Shown one piece after another: positions 43,801-54,216 of a stretch of 64,000 bases of DNA (the first letter of the stretch is position 1; each line of letters begins with the position of its first letter). A program made the translations under genes and the position numbers. The notes beneath the pieces were generated by a model that saw nothing but the letters and a program-made list of their open reading frames with translations, did no database searches and was not told the DNA's origin. Origin of the DNA: Saprospiraceae bacterium (GTDB lineage Bacteria > Bacteroidota > Bacteroidia > Chitinophagales > Saprospiraceae); contig JAHDIE010000003.1 of NCBI GenBank assembly GCA_020630955.1, forward strand, positions 21,558 to 85,557, read 5' to 3'.

Positions 43801-46800
43801 CCGTTACCATGTAGATACCTGCCTGATCTGTGGATATTGTTGAAGTGGTCTCTCCGGTATTCCAAAGATATGCAATACCACCTGCTGGTGCATCTAGGTT
43901 CACTTGTTCACCATCGCAGATCGGCATTGATTTGTCCATGTTTATTTCTCCTGCTAGGAGATTATCAAACACTTCAATGGTTTTTGCTACTTCGGTTCTA
44001 CACCCATAAATATTTTCTCCGAAAAATGAAACATTGTAGCTGCCTGCATTGTGAAAATGGTGTAAAGCATGCTGACTGACAGAATATTGATTAGGATTAT
44101 CATCAAAATCCCATAAATATATTGGAGTAGTTCCTTGGCTAAAAAATTGGACAGGTTTATCCGAACATGTACTTGTTGAATAACTAAAATCAACCGCTGG
44201 GCCTTCATGGACGATGACATTCTTTTTTATCTGAGAAATGCAACCTGTATTGCTGGTGGTTGTCAGCGTTACTTCAAACATTCCACCTGAAGTAAATTCA
44301 TGTGTAGGATTCGGATCGGAGGATGTATTATTTAATCCGGAAGAAGGATCATCAAATTCCCAAAGGTAATTGCTAATCGAATAATCAGGTAAATAATTAC
44401 TTAAATCGATAAACTCAATGGGACTATTTGAGCAACCAGGGATGTAGTCGAAATCAGCAACCATTTCCACAGTTACTACATCGACGAACCTAGCAGCACA
44501 TGTTTCAGTAGGGTCCGTAGCGCTTGGAACTGTTCCTGATAGTTGTACCAAAAAGTGACCTGCTTTCGAAAAACGGTGACTTGGATTTTCCAAAGTAGAA
44601 CTATTTGAAGCTCCACTATCAGGGTCTCCAAAATCATAAGTTAGGGATCCTGCGATATATGCTACTGAGGTGTTTGTAAAGTCAAAATCATCACACCTTG
44701 TTCCTCGGTTATAACTAAAGCTTACACCGCCATCGGGTCTACAATCACATCGACTCTGTACACATTCCAAATTCACACCCATTTGATTGGTGCATCCATT
44801 TTGATCCGTCACCTCCAAACTGTAATTGTCTTCATCGTTAATTGTGATTTGTGAAGAATTACCACCAATCGGTAGGCCATTATGATACCACTGATAGGAT
44901 AGACCTTCATTTGTTGAAAGCGCTTCAATTAATGCTGTACCTCCAGGAGTACATAAATTTCCCCATTCTGTTGAGGAAATATTTATTGGTGGCGCATTAT
45001 AAGAATCAATGTAGATTGAGCTATAGGCTTGACATCCATTAATGTCATAAACTTCGATTCCATAATATCCGGGACCAACATCAATCGGATTTGAATCTCC
45101 AAGAAAAGTCCCAAGCTCATTGAAAACTCTGAAACTTCCTCCGGTTGGTGGGTTTACATTAATTTCTCCAAATTGACCTTCGCAAAGACCATCAGGATTT
45201 ACTACCGCGAAAGAAAAATCTGTTATCGTAATGTCCAAATTGTAACTATTACCGCAGTATTCCGCGACCAAGGAATGAATACCTGTTTCATGCCATTGTA
45301 CGGAAATTTCTCCATCTGCAAGCTCGAGGATTGACCCCGCATCAGAAGGAATGGTGTTCCAGGTTACATCAAATCCTTCTACTCCCTCGAGTTTATAATT
45401 ACTGAATGCATTATGACAAACTATGTTGTCACCAACTATAGAACTTGCATCAGCTGGTGTATAATTTTCTGTATAAACTTCTGATGTACATCCAGTTTTA
45501 GTCGAAAACACTTCTACGCTTAATTCAAATGGACCTGAACTAGTCCATTCTACGAATATATCCTCACCTTGTAATTGTTGTAGGTTACCACCATCATTAA
45601 TTGTCCAATGGAACTCCAAATTACTTTCTAAAACCTTAACCGAATATTGATATCCTTCACCCAAACAAACATATTCTGGTCCTTCAATTAATGCTGGAGT
45701 ATCTGGCTGAGCCATGACAATAAATCCAGTTCTAAATTCTTCATTGCAAAAGTCATCCGTTTGATTGACAGCATACAGTTCATGATAACCCGTTCCATAT
45801 GTTAATTCAACATCAGCAAAGTTTTGTCCTTGTGCCAAAGTATGAACGTTTTGATCAGGAGTAATTAAAAACCAATCAACCGATGCATTATTGTATCCTG
45901 AAAAGGAATTGAAATAAGCTGTTTGACCTTCACAATATTCTGCTTGGACATATAATTCAAATGGATCTTTAATGACTACATTTTTTGAACCATAACTGCT
46001 ACATTCTAAGGTACAATTGTCTAAGTCAAGCTCAATTAAAGCATTTTTTGAAGAAGCAAAAGTTGGTAACCACTTTACCTTTATTTGGTTGGTTCCTTGT
46101 CCTTCAACAATTTGACCATTGCCTCCAGTGATCTTCCAATTATAATCAGTTCCTTGATATGGTGGAGCATAAAAAATACTCAAGTCATCAGAACAAACTT
46201 CATTAGGTCCGTTTATGATTATAGATGGATCTATGATTGGAATTAATTCAAAAGCTGCTTGGGAACAAATATTTGCATCGTCACACGAAATCGTTGACAA
46301 ACCAACAAATCCAACAGGTCCTGAACCCCAATTTAGAGTTATAAAATTATCATCATCTGCACCTCCTTCCAAAATACTTGCATCTCCTTGAATGTCCCAA
46401 ATGTATTCTCCACATATATCACTCGCAAAATAGGTGACTTCTGAGTTGGAACAAATGGTGCCTGTACAATCTATTGTTGGACTTATAAAGTCAATCACAT
46501 TAATCGTGATTTCTGTTTCAACTTGGCAAAGACAATCTGTGGTTGCAATAAGTGTAACTTGATAACTGCCAGCTTGCTGGTAGCTAAATTCTGCAAAAGG
46601 GCCTTCGGAAACTTGACCATCGGAGCTTAACCATGTAAAATTGGCAGCATCATTACTTTCTGATTCTAGATATATAGTTTGGTTTTGACAAACAGAGCTC
46701 AAATCAATTTGGTTATTGGAGTGAATGATGGACAATTGAGGTTTTGGCATAATTTCAATACAAGTAAAACTTGTATCTCTGCATCCAGCCATAGTTTCTT

Positions 46801-47338
46801 CAACCAGCATAATGCTTCCAAAGCCTTCATCTGGCCAACTTATTTCAATGCCATCATTTGTAATATTGGTGTTATTGGCACCTTCTATAAACCATTCAAA
46901 ATTGCTGTCATCAAATCCAAATGCATTATAAAATACTTGAGATCCACCACATACTAAGCGACAGTTTTCTGAGTTCGGAAGATCTTCTTGAAAATTAATT
47001 GAATCTTGTGTTTGGCAAATTGGAATTTGTGGGTATCCAATATTTGGTGCTGGAAGTTCAGATATCACTACCATGAGATTAGCTAAAGAAACAGTTGGAT
47101 CAAATCCACTAATTCTGATATTTCCTTCTAGTACATCTTCCCAACAAATTTCAATTTCTTCACCCTGGTTAATATCAACCAAACCACCTTCTACCGTCCA
47201 AAAAGCAGGGCCAGGTTCGTTTAAGCTATAAGTATAGCATTCAAAAGCACAAACATTCGTAGGACCAGAAATGGCAAGTTGGCTTAATGAGTAATTTTGA
47301 GCTGAAAATAACAGAATTAAGATCCAGAAAAAGCGCAT
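40880..47338 (-). CDS. giant surface protein with PKD and SprB repeats, T9SS type B
   Basis: A 2152-residue exported protein. After the signal peptide (1-20) come Cys-rich Ig-like domains (to about 870, with repeated GPxxVC openings). Three PKD-like domains follow (about 870-1130: LTYDFGDPDSG, YLWEFDDPSSG, YLWDFDDNP), more Ig-like domains, and one SdrD_B-like domain (about 1450-1520, GIVFIDSNNNNIHDPGEE). Then come five SprB-type repeats of ~65 residues (about 1600-1980). Each has SCxGxxxGxxxI, then NLxxGxxTxxxxDxxGC and xxxFEI. The tail is the T9SS type B / gliding-associated form (YMPNIFTPDSSDGNQ ... FDRWGNKLFDS). SprB repeats are known from the gliding adhesin SprB, so adhesion or gliding is a reasonable inference. 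Divergent from a second giant. Confidence 0.9.
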   Translation of the reverse strand: MRFFWILILLFSAQNYSLSQLAISGPTNVCAFECYTYSLNEPGPAFWTVEGGLVDINQGEEIEICWEDVLEGNIRISGFDPTVSLANLMVVISELPAPNIGYPQIPICQTQDSINFQEDLPNSENCRLVCGGSQVFYNAFGFDDSNFEWFIEGANNTNITNDGIEISWPDEGFGSIMLVEETMAGCRDTSFTCIEIMPKPQLSIIHSNNQIDLSSVCQNQTIYLESESNDAANFTWLSSDGQVSEGPFAEFSYQQAGSYQVTLIATTDCLCQVETEITINVIDFISPTIDCTGTICSNSEVTYFASDICGEYIWDIQGDASILEGGADDDNFITLNWGSGPVGFVGLSTISCDDANICSQAAFELIPIIDPSIIINGPNEVCSDDLSIFYAPPYQGTDYNWKITGGNGQIVEGQGTNQIKVKWLPTFASSKNALIELDLDNCTLECSSYGSKNVVIKDPFELYVQAEYCEGQTAYFNSFSGYNNASVDWFLITPDQNVHTLAQGQNFADVELTYGTGYHELYAVNQTDDFCNEEFRTGFIVMAQPDTPALIEGPEYVCLGEGYQYSVKVLESNLEFHWTINDGGNLQQLQGEDIFVEWTSSGPFELSVEVFSTKTGCTSEVYTENYTPADASSIVGDNIVCHNAFSNYKLEGVEGFDVTWNTIPSDAGSILELADGEISVQWHETGIHSLVAEYCGNSYNLDITITDFSFAVVNPDGLCEGQFGEINVNPPTGGSFRVFNELGTFLGDSNPIDVGPGYYGIEVYDINGCQAYSSIYIDSYNAPPINISSTEWGNLCTPGGTALIEALSTNEGLSYQWYHNGLPIGGNSSQITINDEDNYSLEVTDQNGCTNQMGVNLECVQSRCDCRPDGGVSFSYNRGTRCDDFDFTNTSVAYIAGSLTYDFGDPDSGASNSSTLENPSHRFSKAGHFLVQLSGTVPSATDPTETCAARFVDVVTVEMVADFDYIPGCSNSPIEFIDLSNYLPDYSISNYLWEFDDPSSGLNNTSSDPNPTHEFTSGGMFEVTLTTTSNTGCISQIKKNVIVHEGPAVDFSYSTSTCSDKPVQFFSQGTTPIYLWDFDDNPNQYSVSQHALHHFHNAGSYNVSFFGENIYGCRTEVAKTIEVFDNLLAGEINMDKSMPICDGEQVNLDAPAGGIAYLWNTGETTSTISTDQAGIYMVTVSSFDGCEYIPEPVLVNVIRPLNPVIQGYVYDPSTFNYNSQYEQLEICENELFELFVGWIPNANAYEWSSGQTNSFLQANETSGLPVGNHEYTITVTHTTSGCQIASEPFEVIVHPIPDAFNIESDQSTFCEGVEFTFSVINPNPDLRYFWNNGAEGNSIKTTSPGEYFAEAINQFGCIRQSNRLRINPLPIIDRMLTGCQELCFPDTLCVANSSSSTSYQWFLDGVAIVGSEGNAPSIQINEVGDYQVLLENTYGCTVMSDILSISPETKDQKLSGIVFIDSNNNNIHDPGEELLENVPVNLFSGNTSTGNTNTDANGFYEFDPLPTTTGMVVIDTTGLSLNSGQGNLFYDFELKSCIEELNQDFPLNKDCTSSTFDLTLFTCPNEQVEYENNLYSAYDTETITMIDADGCESTINLEVLPYEIDEIQLMTSNSCSGQNSGEVTVINYPLFTTNYSLDGGQTVNYGNTFNNLAAGNYTITTYHENGCITEHDFEIIESEVPNIIYTSEGTCPMESNGSLFITNNSTSNLSFAIDDLSNMTEVTTINNLSAGSHILYVVDPEGCLYEYNFEIDLMNIPIPDFTTENTCSGMASGSLEIDNNTSVNWTYAVDDPNSPVSNTVFNNLEVGEHTLYTFDENGCSGTQIFEINAYAEPELSLETYDSCAGQYLGAIFITTDETNLEFSIDGVNFSTTQEFLDLQIGDHILYVETADNCVFELPFTIGGYEPFAIDIITKASCVGQDNGWVEFINTENLSYSIDGLNFQADPFFENLASGDYTIFAQDENLCPTEIEITIEEIETTDIEFNDPVIECSTQEVELISSAINPSSEISYQWSTGETAESIIVGQSGIYELEINDGCSIRSQIWDIQFDEEHGVQNPAYMPNIFTPDSSDGNQELKPLLHEEIDVISYRFTIFDRWGNKLFDSTNNEEFWNGFFQNEDINPGVFVWRIELEYTTCEDPILYEKFGDVTLLK

Positions 47339-47392
47339 TCTAATTGATTTAGTTTCTTAATAATCGATCTACTTTAGATCATACATGTCATA

Positions 47393-47400
47393 TATCTTTG
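47393..47400 (+). promoter_or_regulatory. possible -7 box TATCTTTG in the giant-gene divergent region
   Basis: An exact TAnnTTTG match in the 266-bp region between the two giant genes. It would give a leader of about 200 bases to the ATG at 47605, which is long for this phylum. It may therefore be a chance match in AT-rich DNA. Confidence 0.3.
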
Positions 47401-47604
47401 AAATCTTAAAACGTTGCGTAGAATTAATATATATTTTTTCATTCCAAAATATTTTGCATTTTGGTCTTCTTTAATAGGTAGTAGATTTAATATCATTGAT
47501 TTTGGGATTTCTTGCAACGAATTTGCTTTTCAAAGCATCTTATAGTAAAGTAGTTTGCTGAAAAAGAGTTAACTTATACTTGATTTCTATTTTTAACTTG
47601 ACAT

Positions 47605-50600
47605 ATGAAGTGCCAACCCCATATCATAGGTAGTTTTCTTTTGTTGATACTAGCTCAACAATTGATGTCACAATGTAATGTTAATCCCTCTTGGGATATT
47701 TCTCCCAGCAATTTAAATGTTTCCTTTAATAGTTCCGATTTTCCTCAAGGAACTGTTTGTCCTGGATCAGACCCTATCATTGATCCAATAGATTCAGGAA
47801 TACCAACAGCCATTCCAAATGATCCATCTTTTGATTGTGATTTGTCACAGTTAAATATTTCCTACTTGGACTCTTATTCTTCATCTGATCCTGCTAATGA
47901 TTGTACGATTACTATACAGAGGCAATGGAAAGCTACTTACACACAGGCAAATGGAGGTACAGGTAATATCGATGGAATTCAAGAAATTCAAATTGTTGAT
48001 GATGTTCCACCGATTCTGACTTGCCCTTCAGATATAACCTTGGCTTTTTTAAATGGATGTGATGAAAGTGATCCAAATGTAGAATCCATATCAGGTTATT
48101 CTTATGGTGCTTCAAATGGCTTGTCAGGCACTCAATTCGAAATTCTAACCGATGGACAAGCTTTTGATAATTGCGACACTGAATTAGAAATTTCTTTTAT
48201 TGATGGTCCAGTTACATCATATCCTGGAAATTGTCCAAGTGCATTTATTAGTTGGGTCAGAACTTGGACAATAACAGATAATTGTGGGCTCATGGATCAA
48301 TGCGATCAACTCATTGAAGTATTTGATAGTGAGGTTCCTGTTTTTACATCAAATCTTCCCGACTTTGATGAGAACATGATGATAACTGCATGTGATGTTT
48401 TTGATCCTAATATCGAATTACTAAGTGGGTACCCATTTAATGATGCCACTAGTACAAACATCGACGAACCTGATTTCGAAGCACTTGGGGGATTTGTTGA
48501 AGATAATTGCAAGGCGGGATACGGAATTAATTATTCCTACTTAGATGTTTACTTTGATCTACCAGGAAATTGTCCAGGTGAAATCGGTCAAATTTTTAGA
48601 GTATGGACTGCGACTGATCATTGTGGTAATATTGAAATAGATCGTCAAGAGATATTTCTTTTTGATAATCTTGGCCCAGAGATTACAAGCTGCCCTTCAG
48701 ATGTAGAAATTGTTGTAGATTCTCCAGCATCCTGTGATCAAAACAACCCAGATATTGAAACAGTTTCTGGATTTCCATTTAGTTTTTCAGGAACAATCTT
48801 AGATAACATTTCTTTATTTCAAGGCAGCGCAATAGACAATTGCGATGGGCAAAACTACGCCCAAGTAAGTTACATTGATGAAGTAACTCAGTCAGCTTGT
48901 CAGTCTGGTTCTGATGTTGCCTTTGAGATTGCCAGAACTTGGATTGTAAGCGATGCTTGTGGAAACGAAACGACTTGTGAGCAACTCATCCAACTATTAG
49001 ATAAGCAACCACCTGTGTTATTGCTTGGTGCCGATTATTTTTATAATCAAGATGTAATCAATCCAAGTAACCCAATGTATTTTGAGACTGTTGCTTGTGA
49101 GCAAGAAGTGGCATGGGAAGATCCAGTACCAGCTGACATTTTTGATAATTGCGAATCCTTCGATGAATTAGTTATTTGGAAGAGTCACCAATCACCATTT
49201 TTATTTAGGGAAGGAACAACAGAAGTAACTTATGTTTTTCGAGACAACTGTGGTAATCAATCGGAAGTGACTTGGGAAGTAACCGTAGTCTGTGTGCCTT
49301 GTACGCCTCAGAATATTTATTATCTATGCACTGATCCACCTACAATATGTGATTTTTCCGAGGTCAACACTTTTAGTTCATGTACTCCAGCTCCAATTGG
49401 TCCTGAACCTCTTAGTTATTTATGTGATGATACTGAATTTATTGAGAACCCTTCTTATTTAAGATTTGTAGCTGGTGAGGAGAGCATATCTATTATCTAT
49501 TTGGTTGAAAATTGTGCCAATGATGAAGGTCTTCAAATTGCAATTACCGACCCCTGTGACCCATTGGCTTGTTATCTTGATGATAAGCTGGAATGCGTCA
49601 CAGGCTTTGGAAATGTAACTGCAAGTAATTTAACCGTTGGCAATATATATCAAATAATAGTCGATGGTTGTAATGGTGATCAGTGTGAATATACAATATC
49701 AATTAATACAGGTCCATTTCTTTTGCCCGATTTTCAATCTGAACCTCCAGCGGTTTCATCTTTGACATCTCTTTCCTGCCATCCGGATGATTTTCGATTT
49801 TGTGTGGGTCAACAGGTTTCTTTATTTCCTGATGGTTATGAAGATGCAATTTATAATTTTTGCTGGTCCATTGATAACCAAAATGGCGTCGTAGCTTTAA
49901 ATGATCAACCCAATTGTGGTCAAGCTGTCGTTGGAACACAGCAAGGCATGAACTTTTCTTGTTCCAATGATTATTCTACCTGTGGCCCTTTGGAAATGCA
50001 ATTCAATGAAGTAGGTACTTACAAAATTTGTTTGATTGAAGTCGAGAATGGGTGTGATCATGTAGATCTCACAGATTACTGCTGGCAAATAACTGTTGTT
50101 CCTAGTGGTCCCGTTGATTTTGGAACTTTTTCTGTGTGTCAATCGGAAATGCCATGGTTCGTGGATGTGCTAGGTCCTAATGGTGAGGCATGGCCTGGAC
50201 CTCCAATGGATGAAGGACAAATGACCATTGTGGACACTGATTATTGCGGATGTACTTATGAATATATGATTGAAGTAAAGGCTATATCTGAATCTCAAGG
50301 AGAAGGTGATATAAGAGTGTGTTTTGAGGATCGCGAAAATTGGCAAGATCCACTATTAGATGTAGATTGGGAAGATATAATGAATGGATATGTTCCAGAC
50401 GCTATGGGTGCCGAAGTTTTTGTTGACAATGGTTCTTCTCTTGTTAATTATGAGGGAACATATTGCGATACCATGGTATTTTATAATGTCTATGTCTATG
50501 ATGTTCCGGGAGAAATCAAAACGACACCCGGCCCTGCATGTGATGCTATTCTAAATTTTGAGATTGATACACTTTTGTTTCCAGAATTTATTGATGAAGA

Positions 50601-53600
50601 TGAGCTCGACTTTACTTGGTTTAATAATAATGAAATAGTTGATGTTGGTCCTACGATTTCTGTTGACGAAGAAGGAATCTATATATTAACCATAGAACTT
50701 GAAATTGATGAATGGACAACTTGCACTTATGAGTTTGTCGATACAGTAACACTGAATACTCAAACACTTGGTGAACCTACATTTGTCTTAGCGCCATCTC
50801 AAACATGCCCCAATGCACTCGATGGATTAATATTTTCGGTTCCAACTTCCACTCAAGCTAATTATTCATGGATCGTTGAAAATGGTTCTTTTATTCCAAA
50901 TATAAGCACTGATCAAATATCCGTAGATATAGATGATCCTAATTTGCCACTGGTTGTTTCTGTATATTCTACAAGTATGTGTGGTCAAAGTCCAATAGCA
51001 ACCACAGAGTTAATGGTAGTAGATGCACCAATCATCGAATTATTACCATTGGAGGATATTTGTATTGATGAGGTGGCAAACATAAGCTCCAACTTGATTT
51101 CTGGTTCAGTTGAAGATTATTATTGGTTTATTGATGATACATCTGCTGAATGGAACATGATAAACTCCAACACACAATCAACCATTGAAGTTTCTTGGCC
51201 GACTGCTGGAGTTAAAACCTTTAGCCTATATGTTGTTGATCCGGGGAGTTGTGAATCTGAAATATTAACAGCGCAGGTGAATGTGCTTGATGTATTAAGT
51301 CCTCCTCAGGTGAGTTGTACGGAAACTACTTCTAATTCTGTAACGATTAGCTGGCAAGATAATATACTTGGTGATGGCACTTCCGTAAATGTGACCTCTG
51401 GCCAAACTGGAGTTCAAAATGGTAATGAATTTATTGTCGAAAATTTGACAGCTAATGAAATCGTCTCATTTGAATTATCAACCTTAGGTCAAAATCATCC
51501 TTGTGGAAATTCTGTTAATGTAGATATTGAATGCGAAGCATCAGCATGTAATTTAAATCCAATTATTGAAAGCCCAGCAACGGAGATCTGTTTGGATGAA
51601 AATTCAATAGCTATTCAATTGATAGAAACAAATGGCTTTCCAGGAGGAGTGTGGAGTGGAGAAGGGGTGAGTGCAACAGGCCTCTTTGATCCAAATAGCT
51701 CAGGCGCAGGCACTTTTGAAATTGAATACCTAGTGGAAGATGAGTTATTAGATTGCTTCACGAGCACATCCCTCCAAATTATAGTTTCTGAAAGGCCTGT
51801 CGAAGAGTTCTTCCTGAGTATAGACACTGTTTGTATCGGTGAATTGATAGAAGTAGATTTTAAAAATACCAATGGATACCAGTATGAATGGGAGTTTGAT
51901 GAAGGTTCATCAAATCCTATGATTAGTGGATCTAGTTTTGATTTAAGCTATCAATCATCAGGTGATAAACTGATCCAGCTCAAAATCTCTAATGGTTTAA
52001 ATTGTGAATATGAAATTGCGTTACCTGTTTATGTTCGGCCAGAATTTACTTTTGAGGGAGTTGTCTGCGTCGAACAAACAACTAGTAGTGTAGAGTTTGG
52101 GTGGCCAGATGAGGTTGGAGAATACGAAATAACTGTAAGCATTAATGGAGAAATTTTAGAAATTATAATCAGTAATGAAAATATATACTTGGTAAATGAT
52201 TTATCTGAAGGGGATTTAGTGGAGATTTCAGTTCTAGCTATAGACCCAAATGGTTGTCAAAATTCAATTGACATTGCCTCCTGTGTTTCCGTAGCTTGCC
52301 CGGATTATGAAGTTGTGATCACTGCAGAATCACAAGTTGAATGCTGGAATCAAATGGGGGTTGAGATAGAATTAAGTCAAGTAACCTATGACGAAAATGG
52401 GATTGAGCTTTCAAGTTCTGGAACTTGGGAAAGCCAATATGTAGATCAAAATTCTGGTATTTTTACTGCACCTGGCCCAGGAATTTATTATGTTCTTTAT
52501 AGTTACCTAGATGATGAGTCCAATTGTTTTTATAGCAATGAAATAGAGCTATCTATTTTAGAGGAACCAAATGCAGAATTTTATTTAAATCAGTCAATTG
52601 TATGTGCTTCTGATGCTATTACAATAAATATTAATGGGGAATACAACCAAGCTGTAGAATTTGGATGGAATCTAGATTTAGACCCGAGTATGTATTTGTT
52701 AGAGGATAATATGGATGGAAGCTTTACGCTGGAAATATTTGAATCAGGAAATTATAGCATAGACTTACAAGCCATTGTTGGCGATTGTGTTTCAGAGATT
52801 TTTTCTCAAAATATTTTAGTTGAAGAACCCCCAGTTTTGCCTAACATATTTTGTGATTCAGAGATTAATTCGATATTGTTTTCTTGGGATGAAGTGCCAT
52901 GCGCAGAAATGTATATTGTAACCATTGATGATAATCCACCGATTACTCAAACCGATAATGAGGTTTTCATTGACGGTCTTAATGAATCTCAAGAGGTTAA
53001 TATTGAAATCGAAGTCATATCAAATTGTGTTTGTCCATTTGATGGCTTAATAACAATAAACTGTAGTTCTCGAGCCTGTGAACCTGCAGAAATTATGTAT
53101 GGAAATAATATAGAAACAAGTTTTTGTCCCAATGAAATCCCTGAACCTTTTCCTTTAGAGCTGTCAATAGAAGGTGCAAACATTTTAGGAACTGGTAGTT
53201 TTGAGTGGACGAGTGAATACATAAATCAAAATGGGTTGGTGGACCTGACGGGAGAAATTCCAGGTATATATAATATCGAGCTTAGTTATGTGGAGGAGGG
53301 ATGTACTTATTATTCGAATATAGAATTTAGAATTTTCGAAATTCCAGATGTAACCATTGATATTATGAATGCGCCATGCCCAGATAGTGAGTTTGGATTG
53401 GTTAATATTTTCCCTGAAGGTAGTGAGTCATTTACCTTGAGTATAGATGGACAAGAAATAAACCCAGGTCAACTCGAATTAATTCCTGGTTCTTATGAAT
53501 TGGTTCTTACCAATAATGACAATTGTTCATTCTCAGAGCAATTTGATGTGGGTGCAGCTTTGCCACCAAGCCTTGAAATTAACGGCCCAGGATTTATTAG

Positions 53601-54135
53601 AACTGATAGTATTGGGTTTTTTAATGTTCAGTTTTCTGAAATTGCAGATAGTTTGTTGTGGACTATAAATGGTGAGGATCTTCTTTTTATTGATTGTAGT
53701 CTTTCAGACTGTGATGAATTAAGTTATTCAGCTTCTGTACCAGGTGAGTATGAACTTTGTTTGACAAATTATTATGGTCAAAATTGTGCTGAAACAAGTT
53801 GCCATTACTTTGTTGTTTCTTCAATTGCAATAAGCAATGTCTATATTCCAAATATCTTTAATCCTAATAGTGGCAATGAAGAAAACAATACATTGAATAT
53901 TTATGTTACGGGATTTGATGTAATGATAAAAGAAGTAAATATCTACGATAGGTGGGGGAATGTGGTTCATCGAAACAGCTCAGAAATGAGTGTTTCATCT
54001 GGAGAAAAAGCTTTGATTTGGAATGGGGAATTTAGCGGTTCTGATTATTTGCCCGGTGTATATGTTTATAAAGTTGAAATTTCAATTGATGGAATAGATG
54101 ATGTGCTTGTAGGTGATATAAGTATCATTGATTAG
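47605..54135 (+). CDS. giant surface protein with HYR-like and Ig-like modules, T9SS type B
   Basis: A 2176-residue exported protein with signal peptide (about 1-22). The N-terminal ~550 residues hold four HYR-like repeats with WTxTDNCG motifs and paired Cys, each opening like DDVPPILTCPSDI or DKQPPVLLL. A middle region of Cys-rich Ig-like domains follows. From about 51300 to 53350 there are three tandem copies of a larger module combining a fibronectin-like part, a GGxWSGEG-type part and a PKD-like part; the third lacks the PKD. One SprB-like repeat then precedes a T9SS type B tail (VYIPNIFNPNSGNEENN ... YDRWGNVVH, GVYVYKVEI). It has no enzyme domain. Probable adhesin or stalk-like surface protein; the gene is divergent from the other giant. 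Confidence 0.9.
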   Translation: MKCQPHIIGSFLLLILAQQLMSQCNVNPSWDISPSNLNVSFNSSDFPQGTVCPGSDPIIDPIDSGIPTAIPNDPSFDCDLSQLNISYLDSYSSSDPANDCTITIQRQWKATYTQANGGTGNIDGIQEIQIVDDVPPILTCPSDITLAFLNGCDESDPNVESISGYSYGASNGLSGTQFEILTDGQAFDNCDTELEISFIDGPVTSYPGNCPSAFISWVRTWTITDNCGLMDQCDQLIEVFDSEVPVFTSNLPDFDENMMITACDVFDPNIELLSGYPFNDATSTNIDEPDFEALGGFVEDNCKAGYGINYSYLDVYFDLPGNCPGEIGQIFRVWTATDHCGNIEIDRQEIFLFDNLGPEITSCPSDVEIVVDSPASCDQNNPDIETVSGFPFSFSGTILDNISLFQGSAIDNCDGQNYAQVSYIDEVTQSACQSGSDVAFEIARTWIVSDACGNETTCEQLIQLLDKQPPVLLLGADYFYNQDVINPSNPMYFETVACEQEVAWEDPVPADIFDNCESFDELVIWKSHQSPFLFREGTTEVTYVFRDNCGNQSEVTWEVTVVCVPCTPQNIYYLCTDPPTICDFSEVNTFSSCTPAPIGPEPLSYLCDDTEFIENPSYLRFVAGEESISIIYLVENCANDEGLQIAITDPCDPLACYLDDKLECVTGFGNVTASNLTVGNIYQIIVDGCNGDQCEYTISINTGPFLLPDFQSEPPAVSSLTSLSCHPDDFRFCVGQQVSLFPDGYEDAIYNFCWSIDNQNGVVALNDQPNCGQAVVGTQQGMNFSCSNDYSTCGPLEMQFNEVGTYKICLIEVENGCDHVDLTDYCWQITVVPSGPVDFGTFSVCQSEMPWFVDVLGPNGEAWPGPPMDEGQMTIVDTDYCGCTYEYMIEVKAISESQGEGDIRVCFEDRENWQDPLLDVDWEDIMNGYVPDAMGAEVFVDNGSSLVNYEGTYCDTMVFYNVYVYDVPGEIKTTPGPACDAILNFEIDTLLFPEFIDEDELDFTWFNNNEIVDVGPTISVDEEGIYILTIELEIDEWTTCTYEFVDTVTLNTQTLGEPTFVLAPSQTCPNALDGLIFSVPTSTQANYSWIVENGSFIPNISTDQISVDIDDPNLPLVVSVYSTSMCGQSPIATTELMVVDAPIIELLPLEDICIDEVANISSNLISGSVEDYYWFIDDTSAEWNMINSNTQSTIEVSWPTAGVKTFSLYVVDPGSCESEILTAQVNVLDVLSPPQVSCTETTSNSVTISWQDNILGDGTSVNVTSGQTGVQNGNEFIVENLTANEIVSFELSTLGQNHPCGNSVNVDIECEASACNLNPIIESPATEICLDENSIAIQLIETNGFPGGVWSGEGVSATGLFDPNSSGAGTFEIEYLVEDELLDCFTSTSLQIIVSERPVEEFFLSIDTVCIGELIEVDFKNTNGYQYEWEFDEGSSNPMISGSSFDLSYQSSGDKLIQLKISNGLNCEYEIALPVYVRPEFTFEGVVCVEQTTSSVEFGWPDEVGEYEITVSINGEILEIIISNENIYLVNDLSEGDLVEISVLAIDPNGCQNSIDIASCVSVACPDYEVVITAESQVECWNQMGVEIELSQVTYDENGIELSSSGTWESQYVDQNSGIFTAPGPGIYYVLYSYLDDESNCFYSNEIELSILEEPNAEFYLNQSIVCASDAITININGEYNQAVEFGWNLDLDPSMYLLEDNMDGSFTLEIFESGNYSIDLQAIVGDCVSEIFSQNILVEEPPVLPNIFCDSEINSILFSWDEVPCAEMYIVTIDDNPPITQTDNEVFIDGLNESQEVNIEIEVISNCVCPFDGLITINCSSRACEPAEIMYGNNIETSFCPNEIPEPFPLELSIEGANILGTGSFEWTSEYINQNGLVDLTGEIPGIYNIELSYVEEGCTYYSNIEFRIFEIPDVTIDIMNAPCPDSEFGLVNIFPEGSESFTLSIDGQEINPGQLELIPGSYELVLTNNDNCSFSEQFDVGAALPPSLEINGPGFIRTDSIGFFNVQFSEIADSLLWTINGEDLLFIDCSLSDCDELSYSASVPGEYELCLTNYYGQNCAETSCHYFVVSSIAISNVYIPNIFNPNSGNEENNTLNIYVTGFDVMIKEVNIYDRWGNVVHRNSSEMSVSSGEKALIWNGEFSGSDYLPGVYVYKVEISIDGIDDVLVGDISIID

Positions 54136-54216
54136 ATGGGGTAAAATAAATCCTTAGCTTCAAATGCCTAATAGTCTGGTGGAATTAATAATTTAGAGAC
54201 TAACTATCTCGACACT

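Noticed and set aside
54136-54216. Possible SAM or other riboswitch before the NhaC/MetC-like pair
   Set aside because: The gap is only 81 bp and I see no conserved riboswitch core or terminator/antiterminator pair.
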